Positions 25,801 to 37,861 of a DNA stretch of 64,000 bases are shown piece by piece. The notes under the pieces are model-generated. The model ran no database searches. It saw only the letters and a program-made list of their open reading frames with translations, and was not told the origin of the DNA. How positions within the stretch are numbered: the stretch's first letter is position 1; every line of letters starts with the position of its first letter. This stretch comes from Boswellia sacra (Eukaryota > Streptophyta > Magnoliopsida > Sapindales > Burseraceae): assembly GCA_013180625.2 (NCBI GenBank), contig SNVD02013042.1, positions 1 to 64,000 on the forward strand, read 5' to 3'. The position numbers were made by a program, and so were the translations under genes.

Positions 25801-27100
25801 TTATCATTCTTTGGTTCTCCTTCAGCTTCTTTAGCTTGCGGGTTCTCTTAGAACCCACCACTTCGGGTTAGGCCTTGAACCTCCTTATCTTCTTCACTTA
25901 TTTCTTTTCTTTAACCTTTCTTCTTGTTAGCTACCCTTATACTCTTGCTCTCTCTTTTTGCTAGTGTTTCTCCCTCACTGAGAGTTTCTCCCTCATTGTT
26001 AAAACACTCTTATAAATCATCTCTCTCCCTATTGTTTCCACTATTCTCAAAACTGTCCCATAAATCTTCTATCATTTCCTTTTTATTCCCTAGTTGTATT
26101 TCTTTATCACTAAAATCATCACAGAAGTCATGGATAGTTTCAATTTTATCCCAGATTCCCATAACCTTCTTGCTATCTTCTTCATCCTCATGTCACTGAT
26201 AGACATATCGACTCTCATCCATCCAATGCTTTGGGAGTAAACCTCTACTATTAGAAATGTCATGTTAAGTGATTTCTTGATAATCGGTATCCATTCCTTG
26301 AATTATGCTAAAGTCATCTTTATCCATTCTCCCCAAATTTGGATCTTGACCTCTGATTGAGTTACATGGTTATCTCCGAATCACTTCATGATTTCCTCTT
26401 CTAAGTACCCTCACCTGATCAGAAGGACTTTTTCTTCACTGTCATTACTGTCATTGTCTTCGCTACCCAAATTAGTTATGACCACATTCCCTTTTTCATT
26501 CATCTTCCCATTTTCTCTAGTGACTCTATCTTAAATTTCATACACCCGATGTTTCAAGAGTACACTTCTACTACCGGAGGTATTGCATCAAGTGGTTTCT
26601 TTTCTTTCCTCTGCCTTTTTTTTCTTCTTCCTTTTCCTTTAACCATCCTTTGAATTGAAGCATAGTCATTTTTACTTGTTTTCCTTTAATTTGGACCTTG
26701 GCTACTAATAGAGTTACATGGATTGGCCCTTTTGTGTATTCCTGCTCTCTTTCATCAAAGGGCTTTAACACCTCTTCTGCTATAATTCTAGAGCCAATCA
26801 TGGAAACTTTTAATGGGCACCTGCTGAGATCTCCCTCTTAGTTTAATAACGTGTATTCGATCTGACTCCCCGTGTCACTAAGCGGTGTTTACTCATCATC
26901 TCCATCACCAAGTGGGGTATATTCATCCTTATCCCTACCTTTGTAGATCAACGTGTCTTCATTGTCACTGAGTGAGCTGTATTCATATTTGTCCCTAAGT
27001 GGCCTATATCTACTCTTTAACTTCTTCACTTTTACTTAAGTGACTCCACTCATTTTCCAAACATCAACCGACCCCAACTTTCTTCACTCTTATATCTTTA
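25801..27100 (-). other. Degenerate gag-protease spacer of the Tat-like element
   Basis: Rich in lysine/glutamate codons on the minus strand (serine/pyrimidine-rich on plus). Stops are frequent and no domain was recognised. Plus-strand frames here look like antisense artefacts. Confidence 0.5.
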
Positions 27101-28565
27101 TTAAGGCAGCCTCATTTATCTCCTTTTCTTGATATCCATTCTCTTTTGAAGGAGCTCAGCATTCTAGCCTCCTTCTTTCTTTCTTCTTTCCTTCCACATG
27201 AGTAATGTTGCTTATTTATTTTCATCCATTTTTCTCTAAAGGCGCTCAAAATTCTGGCCTTCTTTTCTTCCTCTTCCTTCACCTCGAAAGACCTTAGGAT
27301 TTCTTCCTTAGGAACCCTTGAGTCAATCATGTTCACATGTAGTGGCGATACATTCCTGTAATTAGGCAATGGGTTGTTGCTAGTATTGGGCTGTTGCTTA
27401 CTAGGATTTGGTATTCTACCATTGTTAATCAGATCTTGTATCTCATGCTTAAGATGAGTACAATTATCAGTAAGATGGCTGGTGGTCTGATGGAAGTAAC
27501 AGTACTCATTAAATTTGTGGTTTAGTGGAAAGAAACACGAAAGTTACTCCCTTGGGAGTGGTAACAACTCTAAAAAACCTTGGATAGTGATTTTCCTATA
27601 GTGCTAAACTTTCTTTGCAGTCTGACCATATTAACCTCGACACTTTTAGAGGCTAATGCTCCTCCTCCACCTTCTCCTTGGTGGAAATTCCCTTCATTTC
27701 TCTTTAGAAAACTTTTCTTGTGCTCAACCTTGGCATCTTCAATCTGAGTGCTAGAATCATATAGCTCCTCAAAAATTTTCAATGGGTATCCTACAAAATG
27801 TTCTCGTATATAAGGAAAGACCTTTTACATTACTATCTACACTTGATCCTTTTCTTATGGCCTGGTCACCATTTGTGTCGCCATTTTCCTCCAACGAACT
27901 AGATATTTAGAGAACGTTTCTCCAAGTTTTTGCTTAGTTGTCTAAAAATGATGCAACATTACCTCCAGTTGCGTGTTATAGGCATACTGGTTAATGACCT
28001 TTTCTAACAAATCAGCCCAGTCCTTCCTCACTTTGTCTTCTTGCTCAAGGTACCATTGCAACACTGGTCTTTCAAGGGAGTGTATGACCAACTTCAAGAC
28101 CAACTCTCTGGTCAATCCAATCATTCCCATTGTAATGGTGTAATCTTAGAGATAAGACTTTAGGTTGCCTTCCCTAGAAAACTTCGCCAAGCCTAGCATC
28201 TTGAACTTTGGTGTCAAACCTTTAATCTACAAGTCAGAAAGGTCCTCAACTTCCCCTAGGCCTTTCTTCTTTGTCGTCCCTTGTAGTTTCTACAAGTCCT
28301 TAGAGAACTTCTTCATTGCCTCTACTTATTTGGCCTCCTCAGCCTTGAGGTATTCTTTTTCATCATGGGCTGTTTCCTCATGATTTTTGTTTCCCTGATT
28401 TCCATTACCATCAGGGTTTCCATCATTCGATCCAGACGGTGGATCTCTGCTAGACCCTTCATCATTATTCCTTGTGATCGGCCTTACACCTGATGGTAAC
28501 CTAATGGTTATTAACTTCATCATCTCCATCTTTTGATGGCTCATGGCATCCATATCTGCCTTCAT
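27101..28565 (-). pseudogene. Tat-type gag (broken)
   Basis: Minus-strand segments give LPSGVRPITRNNDEGSSRDP near the start, then IKGLTPKFKMLG, then the gag core IGLTRELVLKLVIHSLERP and QWYLEQEDKVRKDWADLLEK (27942-28130), then KLGETFSKYLVRWRKMATQM. A later part has two copies of a charged motif (KKARILSAFREKW and KKEARMLSSFKREW, 27112-27369). The order matches Tat gag; stops break it into at least six pieces. Confidence 0.8.
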
Positions 28566-29544
28566 CTAATCAACACCACCCGAAGGATCCTGGTCTAACA
28601 TAGTATCTTCATCTTCTAACTCTATTGTGTCCTCTATTTCCACAGCTTCTACTCTGTGCAAATGGCCTCTTTGTCTGAAAGCTATAATGGTTGGATACAC
28701 AAAAAGTTAACATGATGCATAACTACATGTATGTATGAAATGCAATGCATGCTCATACATATCACAGAAGACATAGTCACAGTACAATTATCTCTTTGAC
28801 CTTATTTCTCCCCCGTAGACGGTAGAGTTAATCTTCGAAGGATTTTTGCTTATACTCCCTTTCAACAAGGGATTAAGAGTATTTAAACACTCCTATATTG
28901 GATACCTTAGTGTCCAAGTTTCATGACAATAATGCATAATTCGACATTATGCCAATTGTGTGCAATCAAAGTGTAAGAAGTGTGCAAGCAATGTGCAACA
29001 ATCATGCAATTGCGTAGAATCAACATGCAAGAAGCATGCAACAATCATGCCCATTGCATGCAATCAATGTGTAAGAAGCGTGTCGGTAATATGGAACAAT
29101 TGTATGCATTGCGTGTAATCAACATGCAAGAAGTGTGCAACCAATGTGCCAATTGCGTGCAATCATGGTTATCACTACTTGGACACTAAAGGTTCATATA
29201 AAAGATCAAAAGTTTTAGGTGATCCTAAGGATTGCCACTTTATTTGTCTATATAAGCTTTGGTCTATGTTCAATGGCCAAGAGTCCCTTTGAGCCAGAGG
29301 TACCCAAGAGTGGAAGGTGGTCCCCTTTTTATACCAATTTAATGGTATGTGCTCAAGGTGGTGGTTATCAATCATATAAGTCTCCAAGGCTCAAATGGAA
29401 CACAAGGAATCCTTATAGCAAAGCCTCCAATAAAATAAGTTAGGCAGTTTGTGCTTGCGTGCAAGTGTAGTGATGCATTAAGATAACATACAATGACCCA
29501 TGACAAAAGAATCTCAGTAATCCTAATTAGAACTAACTTCTCAA
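28566..29544 (-). other. 5' leader of the Tat-like element
   Basis: Untranslated region between PBS and gag. It holds degenerate tandem repeats at 28940-29165 and no coding frame of note. Confidence 0.6.
28940..29165. repeat. Degenerate tandem repeat rich in GTGCAA/CATGCAA
   Basis: Units containing ATTGCGTGCAATCAA and CATGCAAGAAG followed by GTGCAACAAT recur at least four times with variable spacing. They lie in the leader of the Tat-like element. Confidence 0.65.
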
Positions 29545-29564
29545 GGTCCCTAGTGGGGTCGCCA
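29545..29564 (-). other. Primer-binding site of the Tat-like element
   Basis: The minus strand reads TGGCGACCCCACTAGGGACC, starting three bases after the LTR end. It resembles the TGGCGACTCC.. PBS type of Tat/Ogre elements, with drift. Confidence 0.65.
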
Positions 29565-29567
29565 CTA

Positions 29568-31075
29568 TGAGTGGGGCTTCCATCCCATTCCAAGTGCTTT
29601 TCGCGACCTCGGCACTTAGTTTCTCATAAACTCCTTTCAGACACCTAAAGGATCATATGGGTTAAGTCACAGAGATAGGACCTAGACAAAAGGTTGGAGT
29701 CACCACCTGGGTAAATAACTGTGAGAAAATTTTGAATGACAATAGTTGATTCTTATGCTTCTAGACCTAACTACCCTTCACCCCTTTAGAGATGAGTTTG
29801 GAAAGTTAAGTATAGGTTACACCCGTGTAGACATTAATTCGGCCTCCACTCTGGGTTTACTAAGTTCTAGATTCTAAGTCACTAATGTTATCCTCTCTAA
29901 ATCCTAAGTTTTATTATGCACACAACTACTTTTATCTGCTTATTACATTAACAATTTATATACATATGTAGAAAGGGGGAAAAGAATTGATTACATTTCC
30001 ATCAAACATGGGGGAAGAGATTGAAGATTACAACAATTTCTCATGATGATTACAGTAAAGTAAATCGTTACAAAATATTAGGGTCTCAAATCATCCCCTT
30101 GTTATCAAATAGAGGTATTAATAAGCACAATTTTTAAATAGACAAAACTTCTGATAAATTTATCATGCATAAATCATTAACTAAGTTGTATCATGCACAA
30201 TTAGTGACTAACTATCACATAATTTACCATTAATCATCATTCATTTGATTACTAGCTGATCACTAATCATGGCATAATTAATGATTAACTAACTACGTAA
30301 TCAACCACTAAGCATGCATTATTGAGCTATGAATTAAACATTTCTAATTCTAAACATAGCAATTATCTGCTAGTTAGTGATCATTAAACCTAAACATGGC
30401 ACGATTAACTAAATTACTCCAAATTAGACATGGCATAATTATCTCCTCATTATACCTAAGCTAATCATAGCAATTAACTAAAGTAGAAGTTTAAATACTA
30501 GAAAAGGCCTTTAGAATCTTACCTGACTTTGATCAATCAAAGAAAGAATCTTGACTCTAAAAATCACCAGAAGACTTAATTCGCAAATATTTTCAACATG
30601 AAGCTTGACTTCTCTTGAACATTTGGGTCATATGCCCTGATATATGCCCTAAGGGCTAGAAATTAGCTCTTTTCCGATATGGGACTATAGCATAGGAGCA
30701 CGCCTCTTGGGAGAGGCATTATTAGGGTTTTTAGACCCACTAGAGTTACGAACCCTAAAAGTGAATGCCTGTAATGTTACAGGCGTCACTTTCCTCCCTA
30801 AAGGCGTGCATGCTCTGCATCTAATTAGAGGCGTGTGCCTATACTGTTAGAGGTGCCAGCCCTAGTGCACAAGCGCTATCCTCATTCCTATGCTTCTTTT
30901 TAGTTCTGTGGGGGTCTGGGGCTTCTTGTCCCCTTCCAACCCCATGTGACCTTATCATGAAGGTCGATCCATGTGTGCATCAGACAAACATATTTCCTAG
31001 GGTCTTAACCTCTCCCTCACTGGTGTCATTTCAATCCCAAGCCTTCTTAGCTTTTCTACCCCAGTTTTGGTGTCA
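29568..31075 (-). repeat. 5' LTR of the Tat-like element
   Basis: Minus-strand LTR from TGACACC (31075) to CCCCACTCA (29568), about 1.5 kb. It has internal blocks shared with 13697-14170, 21441-22921 and 45924-47843. It carries GC-richer repeats with CTGTAATGTTACAGG near 30,770. Confidence 0.8.
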
Positions 31076-31499
31076 TTTCTGCTGCTAAGAGTAATCCTTT
31101 GGTTTAATGTCTTTGGTTAAAATCATTGGGGCTATAAAAACTATAAGCAAAATTCTAGTACTTACATAAACTGAGCATGCTTCTTACATATACAAAAGTT
31201 AATCTCATATTAATTTTTCATGGAAAACATAGCGGCTTTCACATATATACTGAGGTAGCCCTTTTCTATTTGAGTGGGTGACCTCAGCATATTTCCACGA
31301 TGCATTGAAGTTACTCTCTATGGATGGCTTTCACACACCATATAATGGTAGCCCTGTCTATATTTATCATTAAATTACCTACAAAATTGAATAATCAAAC
31401 ATCTTAACCATGCTTAAATTAAAAAATGACTAATGATGCTGCCGATATAAATAGCATAACTAGACATAGTTTTTATTCAGATAACTGACAAATGCCAAT
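31076..31499. other. Unassigned sequence, possibly LTR-derived
   Basis: No coding frame. It lies on the 3' side of the following minus-strand copia fragment, so it may be that element's 3' LTR, but no matching partner is in the window. Confidence 0.4.
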
Positions 31500-32645
31500 G
31501 ACCTTTCTCAGTTTTTCAAATCTTTAATGCATCTAGTGCTTTTGTGAACAAGTTAGCTAGTTGATTCTCAGTAGAGATGTGTTCAATGTGGATTTCTTTA
31601 GACTTCAGAGGCTCTTTAATAAAATGATGCCTTATACCAATGTGCTTAATTAGAATGTTGGACTAGATTTTTTGAGATATTAATGGCACTAGTATTATCA
31701 CAAAACACGTTTATAGTGTCTTGATCAATACTATAGCCACTTAGCATTTGTTTCATCTAAAGCAACTGAATGCAACAACTCCCAACAATAGTATACTCAG
31801 CCTCTGAAATGGATAATGAAATGTTGTTTTGTTTTTTGCTGTGCCAAGAACCAAGTCGTTTCTAAGGTAAAAGCAGCTTCCTGATGCGCTTTTCCTATCA
31901 TCAATGTTTATTGCCTAATCTGCATCATTATATCCTGTAAGACATGCATTTTTATCCTTAGTAAACCAAAATCCAAACTCAGTGGTATCATGAACATACC
32001 TGATAATTCTCTTCACTACTGACAGATGTAGTTCGTTTGGACATGACTGAAATTGAGCACATAAGCCGACATTGAAATATATGCCTGGTTTGTCAGTCAA
32101 GTATAGGAGGCTACCAATCATGCTCCTAACAAGGCTTAAATCAACACCATTTCTTGCATTTTCTTCTATCAACTTGATGTTAGTGCCCATAAGGGTTCTA
32201 AAAGCCTTTGATGTTTCAAGTTCAAACCTCTTTTCTACGTTTTTAGCATACTTTGACTGCGAAATAAAAATTCAACTTTCAAGTTGCTTCACTTGTAAAC
32301 CAGGAAAGAAATTCAATTCACCTACCATGGTCATCTCCAATTCACTCTGCATTAACTCAACAAACCTATTAGTCTTGATCTTTTTAGTGGAACCAAAAAT
32401 AATATCATCAACATATACTTGTGCAACAATGAAATAACTGGATGCATATTTAATGAACAATGTTTTTATCATTGCTACCTCTAGTGTAACCTCTTTGAAT
32501 AAAAAATTTAGTCAGTCTCTCATACTAAGCTCTAGGAGCTTGTTTCAACCCATACAATGCTTTGTGAAGCTTATACGCAAAGTCATGATGCTTAGGATCT
32601 TCAAATCCTTTTGGCTATTCAACATAAGCCTCTTCATTAATTAGG
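31500..32645 (-). pseudogene. Copia RT/RNase H fragment (SIRE-like)
   Basis: The minus strand carries the end of RT (ALYGLKQAP region near 32550, then AQVYVDDIIFGSTKK and ELEMTMVGELNFFPGLQVK at 32272-32472), the connection region (VRSMIGSLLYLT, 31915-32190), and the end of RNase H (HIGIRHHFIKEP, about 31630; LANLFTKALDAL, about 31540). Frames are interrupted. The 5' part is cut at about 32,650, where the LTR of a different copia element begins. Confidence 0.85.
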
Positions 32646-32660
32646 TCCAAGGCAATTTTG

Positions 32661-33925
32661 TGTAGGCTTTTAATTAATCACATTAATTATTTAGCTCATT
32701 AACCTAATTAATTAAATTAGCCCAAATACTCCATTATTTAATAAATTTGATTAATTAAATAATGAGTCCATTCACTAGTAAAATATATTTAATTTAATAT
32801 CTAGGTTTTGTTCCCTAAGAAACCCAATTAAATTAAATAATTAATTTCTCAAGTCTAATCCTTGTTCAGACAATTTATATCAGCTACCTAGAGGACCTTG
32901 ATGAATATATTTAATTATAAGCTCCAATAAGTTTGACTCAGCACCCTATTATGTCATACTGTAGTAGGCCCTATCTATTAACTCTAGTCCATTCCACTAT
33001 AGGGTCAAAGCTGCACTCTTGAATTAAATACCCTTTATATAAAGCTTAATAATTTAATCTGATTAAATTATTTCTTTAAGCCTTATCCATTGAGCATCAG
33101 GTTTACATAACTACCCTTTATGGAATACTGATAATTGGAACTAGGTATCATTTATCGTATTACTCCTCTAATTTACATCTTGAGCCCTTGATCGCAGTTA
33201 TATAACATTTAAATGAGTTGAGATTTATTATAATAAATTTCAGTTTAATAAATAACTTTTATTAAACACTCGGCCAACATTCTCTCAAGTAAAACCTTGA
33301 AAAACCATCAAGGTGGTATTTTGAAATCCTTTTGAAGTCATGAATTCCATATCTATGGTATAGTGTCTACTAACATATAGATCTTACAATCCTAACTAGC
33401 CAAGGTATTGACCTTACTCTTTTGAATCTCACTTTTTATTCTAATCAAAGACCATAGCCTGTATACTAGAGGTACGCTACCTACTCAGGAATAAGGTAGG
33501 AATGCCTTTAGTGCCCAGGTGCAGAATTTCGCATTCAGTCATGTTATGTCCACCAAATGGATAATTTCTATGTGATCCATGTTCAATGCATTCAAAATGC
33601 ACAAGTTTCTTTGTCCTAAAGTCTCCACTTTAGATGGTTAATATCTCATCATTTCCCTATTGAAGACAAACAACACAACAACCTTGTCCAAACAAAGCGC
33701 CCACTTTTATTTATAGGTCATGAACTAGTTTTGAGCAATGACAAAATTCCATGTCTTAGATATGTCTCATATATAGAAACTTTGTCAATCTACAAGCTCT
33801 GGAACCTATAGTCATTGATATAGTCACACTTGGGTAATTTGTAAATAATAACTTTTATTCATTTTAAATAATAATGTTTACATATTACAACAAAACACCC
33901 ATACTCTTAAGGTAGATCTCTAACA
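32661..33925 (-). repeat. Probable 3' LTR of the Tork-like element
   Basis: On the minus strand it starts TGTTAGAGATCTACC at 33925, just after a purine-rich stretch (CTGAGAGAT), and seems to end near 32,661 at ..CCTACACA. The end is inferred because no partner LTR is available for comparison. Confidence 0.6.
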
Positions 33926-34135
33926 ATCTCTCAGTTGCCCTTAGAGTAGATGTGACATATTTGCACATCTCTATGCTACTCGATCTCCCGTATGAGGTGG
34001 TACTTCCTTTCTATATCTTTCTAGTCCTATGGTCTTTAAGTTCCTTAGAATTAGTCATTGCCCTACTATTATGATAATAAAGTGTAATGGCTTTTTCTCC
34101 ATTTCGAATAACTTGCAAATCTTTAAGGAACTTAG

Positions 34136-34434
34136 AGTCAAATAGTTTCCCTAGTTGTTTCACAAGCTACTACATACTCCATGATGGAATCAGCAATGCT
34201 TGATTGCTTGATAATCCTCCATAGTGTGGCTCCACCACCCAAAGTCAAAATAGATGTTGAGGTTAACTTTCTAGAGTTTAGATCAGACTGAAAATCTAAA
34301 TCTATATATCCAACTGGAGTTAGATCACTACTAGAATATATAAGCATATATATCCCTTTGTCTAATGAAGATACTTTAATAAATCTTTTACTGTAATCTA
34401 ATGCTCACAACTAGGATCTGATTAGTACTCATTA
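34136..34434 (-). pseudogene. Copia RNase H fragment (Tork-like)
   Basis: Minus strand: SSSDLTPVGYIDLDFQSDL, then ILTLGGGATLWR and KQSSIADSIMEYVVACE, the hallmark of copia RNase H in Tork/TNT1-like elements. It is damaged at the MEAEY site. Confidence 0.85.
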
Positions 34435-34439
34435 ATAAC

Positions 34440-35861
34440 TGATGCGTTCGAAACTAGCAAGTATACTAGTCGCACAAGTAATAAAGTGATAAGTAGATAT
34501 CGTTCCCACGAGGATTGATTCTAATTGAATTTGTTATTTTCAGCAACAATAAACTAAACAGGGGGGATTTTTGTTGAATGATTTACTAAAGAAAATAAGA
34601 ATGCAAGTAAAGAATAACAAAACAGAAGTTAATTTGAATGAAAGATCAATGAGAGACACTTGGTTAAGGGTTCTTTCTCTGCCACAAGATATGAATTTGT
34701 GAATTAACATAGAATTGTAATCCAATTACAGCATTGAAGTTATCAACCGTAGATAACAACAAGCTCTGTTATCCCAATCTTTCCTTACTTTGTTGTTAAA
34801 TAAAACAAGCTCTTTATTTAATCTCTATCCATTAAACAACCTAGAACAAGCTCTCTAAGTTTAATTCAATGGAAGCATTACGATAAGAAAGATAGGTTGA
34901 TCTAAGCAATAATCACACAAGTTCGGATTATTTAACCTAGGTTGTATTTTCCAATTGCAATCTCTGATCACAATTTTGCTACTAATGATTGGAAATTCAT
35001 GACAATTACGGATCAAGATTTCTAATCTAGCAATAGACAACAACAGATTATATTCAGTTGGCCATTCCAAATACAATCAGTAAGCAATCATAAGCATTAG
35101 ATATGGGAAAATACAAGCAACTTCAATTAGAGAATTGGATAACAATTTCTTACACAATCAACTCACAAAATCCATATCAAGGGCTTTGAAATCACCCTCA
35201 ACCAATTCAGATTTAGTTACACATATTCAATCAGAATAACAAATACAATACAGAGAAATTCCAGAATTGAAAAGGAAAGAAAGAACTTAGCAAATTCTTT
35301 GAAAATCTTCTTTGTAGATGAATCTTCTTGGAATTGTAGTTCCTCCTCTTTCAAAATCTTCTTTCTCCTTCAAGAACTCCAAGGGATGAGAGAAATCCAG
35401 AAATGCAGCCTCCTCCCACGTTTTCCCCTCTTCAAGTTATGAAAATAAAACCCTAAAATGTGTTTAAATACTCTGCTACAGTGACTTGCTACAGTGCCCC
35501 GTATTATACATGCTACAGTGCTTGTGGAATTATATTTCTATACATCTCACACTGTTTTGATTACAACTTTTGGTACACTGAATGGATTTATAAACCGTAA
35601 ATTTCTCCAGAAAATAGACTTCGAGAGCTTTCCAACGGTATATAACATGTCATCGGGTTCATTGTATATCAATACAATTAAATCCGAGAAGATCACTGAC
35701 TAGCAGAGGTGAAAATGAAGGGTTTTACTCCATTTTTGTGCAAGTTGCTCCAAAACTCCTACAAACATCAAAACCACACAAAAACATAAAAATACCAAGG
35801 AATATAGCAAAGAAACATGGACGAATTGATATAAAAGTAATACATAAATAGACACCTATCA
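34440..35861 (-). repeat. 3' LTR of Athila-like element A
   Basis: Plus-strand ends TGATGCGTTCG..ACACCTATCA. Nearly identical to the LTR at 42331-43752 except for a cluster of differences at about 34550-34650. The minus-strand TATA-like TATTTAAACA at 35461-35470 is preceded by three CACTGTAGCA motifs. Confidence 0.93.
35474..35520 (-). promoter_or_regulatory. Triple CACTGTAGCA motif upstream of the Athila TATA box
   Basis: TGCTACAGTG (minus: CACTGTAGCA) occurs at 35474-35483, 35487-35496 and 35511-35520, just upstream of TATTTAAACA on the minus strand. The same arrangement recurs, with small changes, in the other three LTRs of this family. Likely part of the LTR promoter, inferred from position and conservation. 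Confidence 0.5.
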
Positions 35862-35876
35862 AATTCCCCCACACTT
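35862..35876 (-). other. Polypurine tract of Athila-like element A
   Basis: The minus strand reads AAGTGTGGGGGAATT directly before the 3' LTR; this tract is characteristic of Athila-like elements. Confidence 0.85.
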
Positions 35877-37860
35877 AGACTTTGCTAGTCCTCGAGCAAC
35901 TAAAATGATACGAAACAAAACTAAACCGAAACAGAATCAGAGAAAATTAAAACACACCAATTGCTTCAACTTGCAAATAGGCCTCAAAGATTGTACTTAA
36001 TTATAACCCAAGGAATACTTCAAAATAATGAACTTGATCAAGAATTTTATCTAAAAAATTAGTTTCGCTTCACTTCAATTCCTCAAGTGTGTGTGTGTAG
36101 AGCCATTCTCACCTAATCACTTGTAACCCGGATGAGTTTATGCATAAAAATGAATCATATTTAATATTGAAGATGTGTGTATAAATGAACTCCATAGGCC
36201 TGCTTTTCAAGTCACTCTCCCACTAATGTAGACATGCACAACACCAAGGATCAAGTAGGACTTTATTAAGCTTGTAACGTTTGGCTTGGGTGAAGGTATG
36301 ATAAAGGATAATAATTTGGCTCAAATCACCTACAAACATATAAATCATTCAAGACTATGTAGAGCTCAACCCTATAACACAACTTCATTTCAATTCACCA
36401 GGTTACTCCCCCAAACTTATTTAGAACACTCAATCTTTTCTTTTTTTTTTCTGTTTTTCTTTTTTTTCTTTTTTCTTTTTTTCCCTTTTTTTTTTTTTTG
36501 TAGAAGCAGAAAGAAACTACACCCCCACACTTTGTTGTTTCATTCTTTTTAAGAACGCCCAAGGGTATAGAACTCTTGTTTTTTCTTTTTTTTCTTTTTT
36601 TTAACTGCAATTCCACTCCCCCACACTTAAACAATACATTGTCCTCAATGTTTAAGTACGTGGAAGATAAGTACAGAATGTTTTTCTCTTTTTTTTTTTT
36701 TTTTTACAAACATAATAAAACTCACTTGCATTGCTCATGGCACAATCTAACCTCCTCTAACTTCCAAAAACCAGAACATAGCTCAAAATGTAATTGCGAA
36801 TGATTTACATGCTCATAGGTAAGGGGTAAACTGTTTGGAACAATTCAATTAAGGTTAAGAAATCTTTTAGTGAGTTAACAAAGAAAAAGGTTTACAGAGG
36901 CTCAAAGGGGTAACTAGGGATCAATTTTAGTCAAGGTTGGCTCTTAAGGCCCAAACGGTCCAAAGATGGCCTAAATCATTTCCCTAATGTTGCACAGTCT
37001 AGGATTTCGCCTCGAGTGACCATCAAACAAGTTCTAGAATTCATTGAAATCTGAAGAAACATTTAAATTACATAAACTTCTCTAAGTGAACAAATAACTC
37101 AGTGATAATAGCTCAGTGCTCAATGTTGCGCAAGGAATCAAAAGCAAAGCGAAAACCAATAAACATTTCAAGCACACAGATCCATGCATCATTTATCATT
37201 TTCCAAGAGTTATTCTTAATTCAATCATTATCTTATCTTCGACCCACAAAATGCAAGAAAAGAGGTACGTGGCGTTGTTACACCTGAGTCAAGATTGTAT
37301 ATTTCAACAATCCTTAGGACCAGTAGCCTGCAGACTTAAGGTTTCCAGCCTATACACCTTTATTATGAAAGAACAAAACAAGAAACAAGACACTTAAAAC
37401 AATATGAAATAACAAACTACAGATTTATTTAGAGAGAATGCGTTTCAAGAGTTAAGGAAACCCCATATTCTGCCATTCTCAGGTTTTTCCACAATTGTTT
37501 TTTTTAAAATCAAAACTGATAAAGATAAAAACACATAACAACTCTAAATTACGCAAAACTAAACTCACTCATAAAATAACAAAGTTCAACAAGTCAGCAA
37601 ACACAAACAAGTTAGTTAGAATGGGTCTAAAAAGTTTAGAAGTTAGCCTCCTTATTCAGCCATTATGGATTGAAGAGATCCAGGATGCGTTTCAAGAGAA
37701 CTTGAACTTTTTAAGCCACCACTCTAAAAACCGAGATTAGAAAATATTACCTGGGACGAAAGAAATAACCTGAAAAAGCTCAGAAGAAACGACATGAAAA
37801 ATCTCAAATAAACACACTACAAAGAAAGCAAACAAAAACGAAGCAAACCAGCAAATAGAG
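35877..37860 (-). other. Long non-coding 3' region of element A
   Basis: About 2 kb between the LOG gene and the polypurine tract. It has long T-rich tracts on plus (36430-36500, 36580-36600, 36680-36705) and two more AAGTGTGGGGG-type motifs (near 36521 and 36618). The same order is seen in element B at 52408-54340. Small plus-strand frames near 37100-37400 are shared by both copies, but they are antisense and not convincing genes. Confidence 0.7.
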
Positions 37861-37861
37861 A

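Larger units (their letters stand above)
21441..31075 (-). mobile_element. Degenerate Tat/Ogre-like Ty3/gypsy element with inverted LTR copies
   Basis: The minus strand carries gag, protease, reverse transcriptase, RNase H and the start of a second, archaeal-type RNase H, an arrangement known from the Tat lineage. The right LTR (29568-31075) is in the expected minus orientation with a PBS beside it. The left LTR copy (21441-22921) is in plus orientation and abuts pol abruptly at 22,922; integrase is missing. Pol is full of stops. This is either one element rearranged by inversion or a truncated element next to an independent LTR. Confidence 0.8.

Noticed and set aside
25924..26199. Ser/Leu-rich plus-strand frame inside the Tat-like element
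   Set aside because: Antisense of the degenerate lysine/glutamate-rich gag-protease spacer; no start context or domain.
36286..36803. Frames rich in Phe or Lys over the T tracts of element A
   Set aside because: Produced by poly-T/poly-A low-complexity DNA; different in element B.
37102..37397. Plus-strand frames shared by elements A and B (again at 53606-53916)
   Set aside because: They are antisense to the element, show no domain, overlap each other in two frames, and are shared simply because the two elements are similar in DNA.
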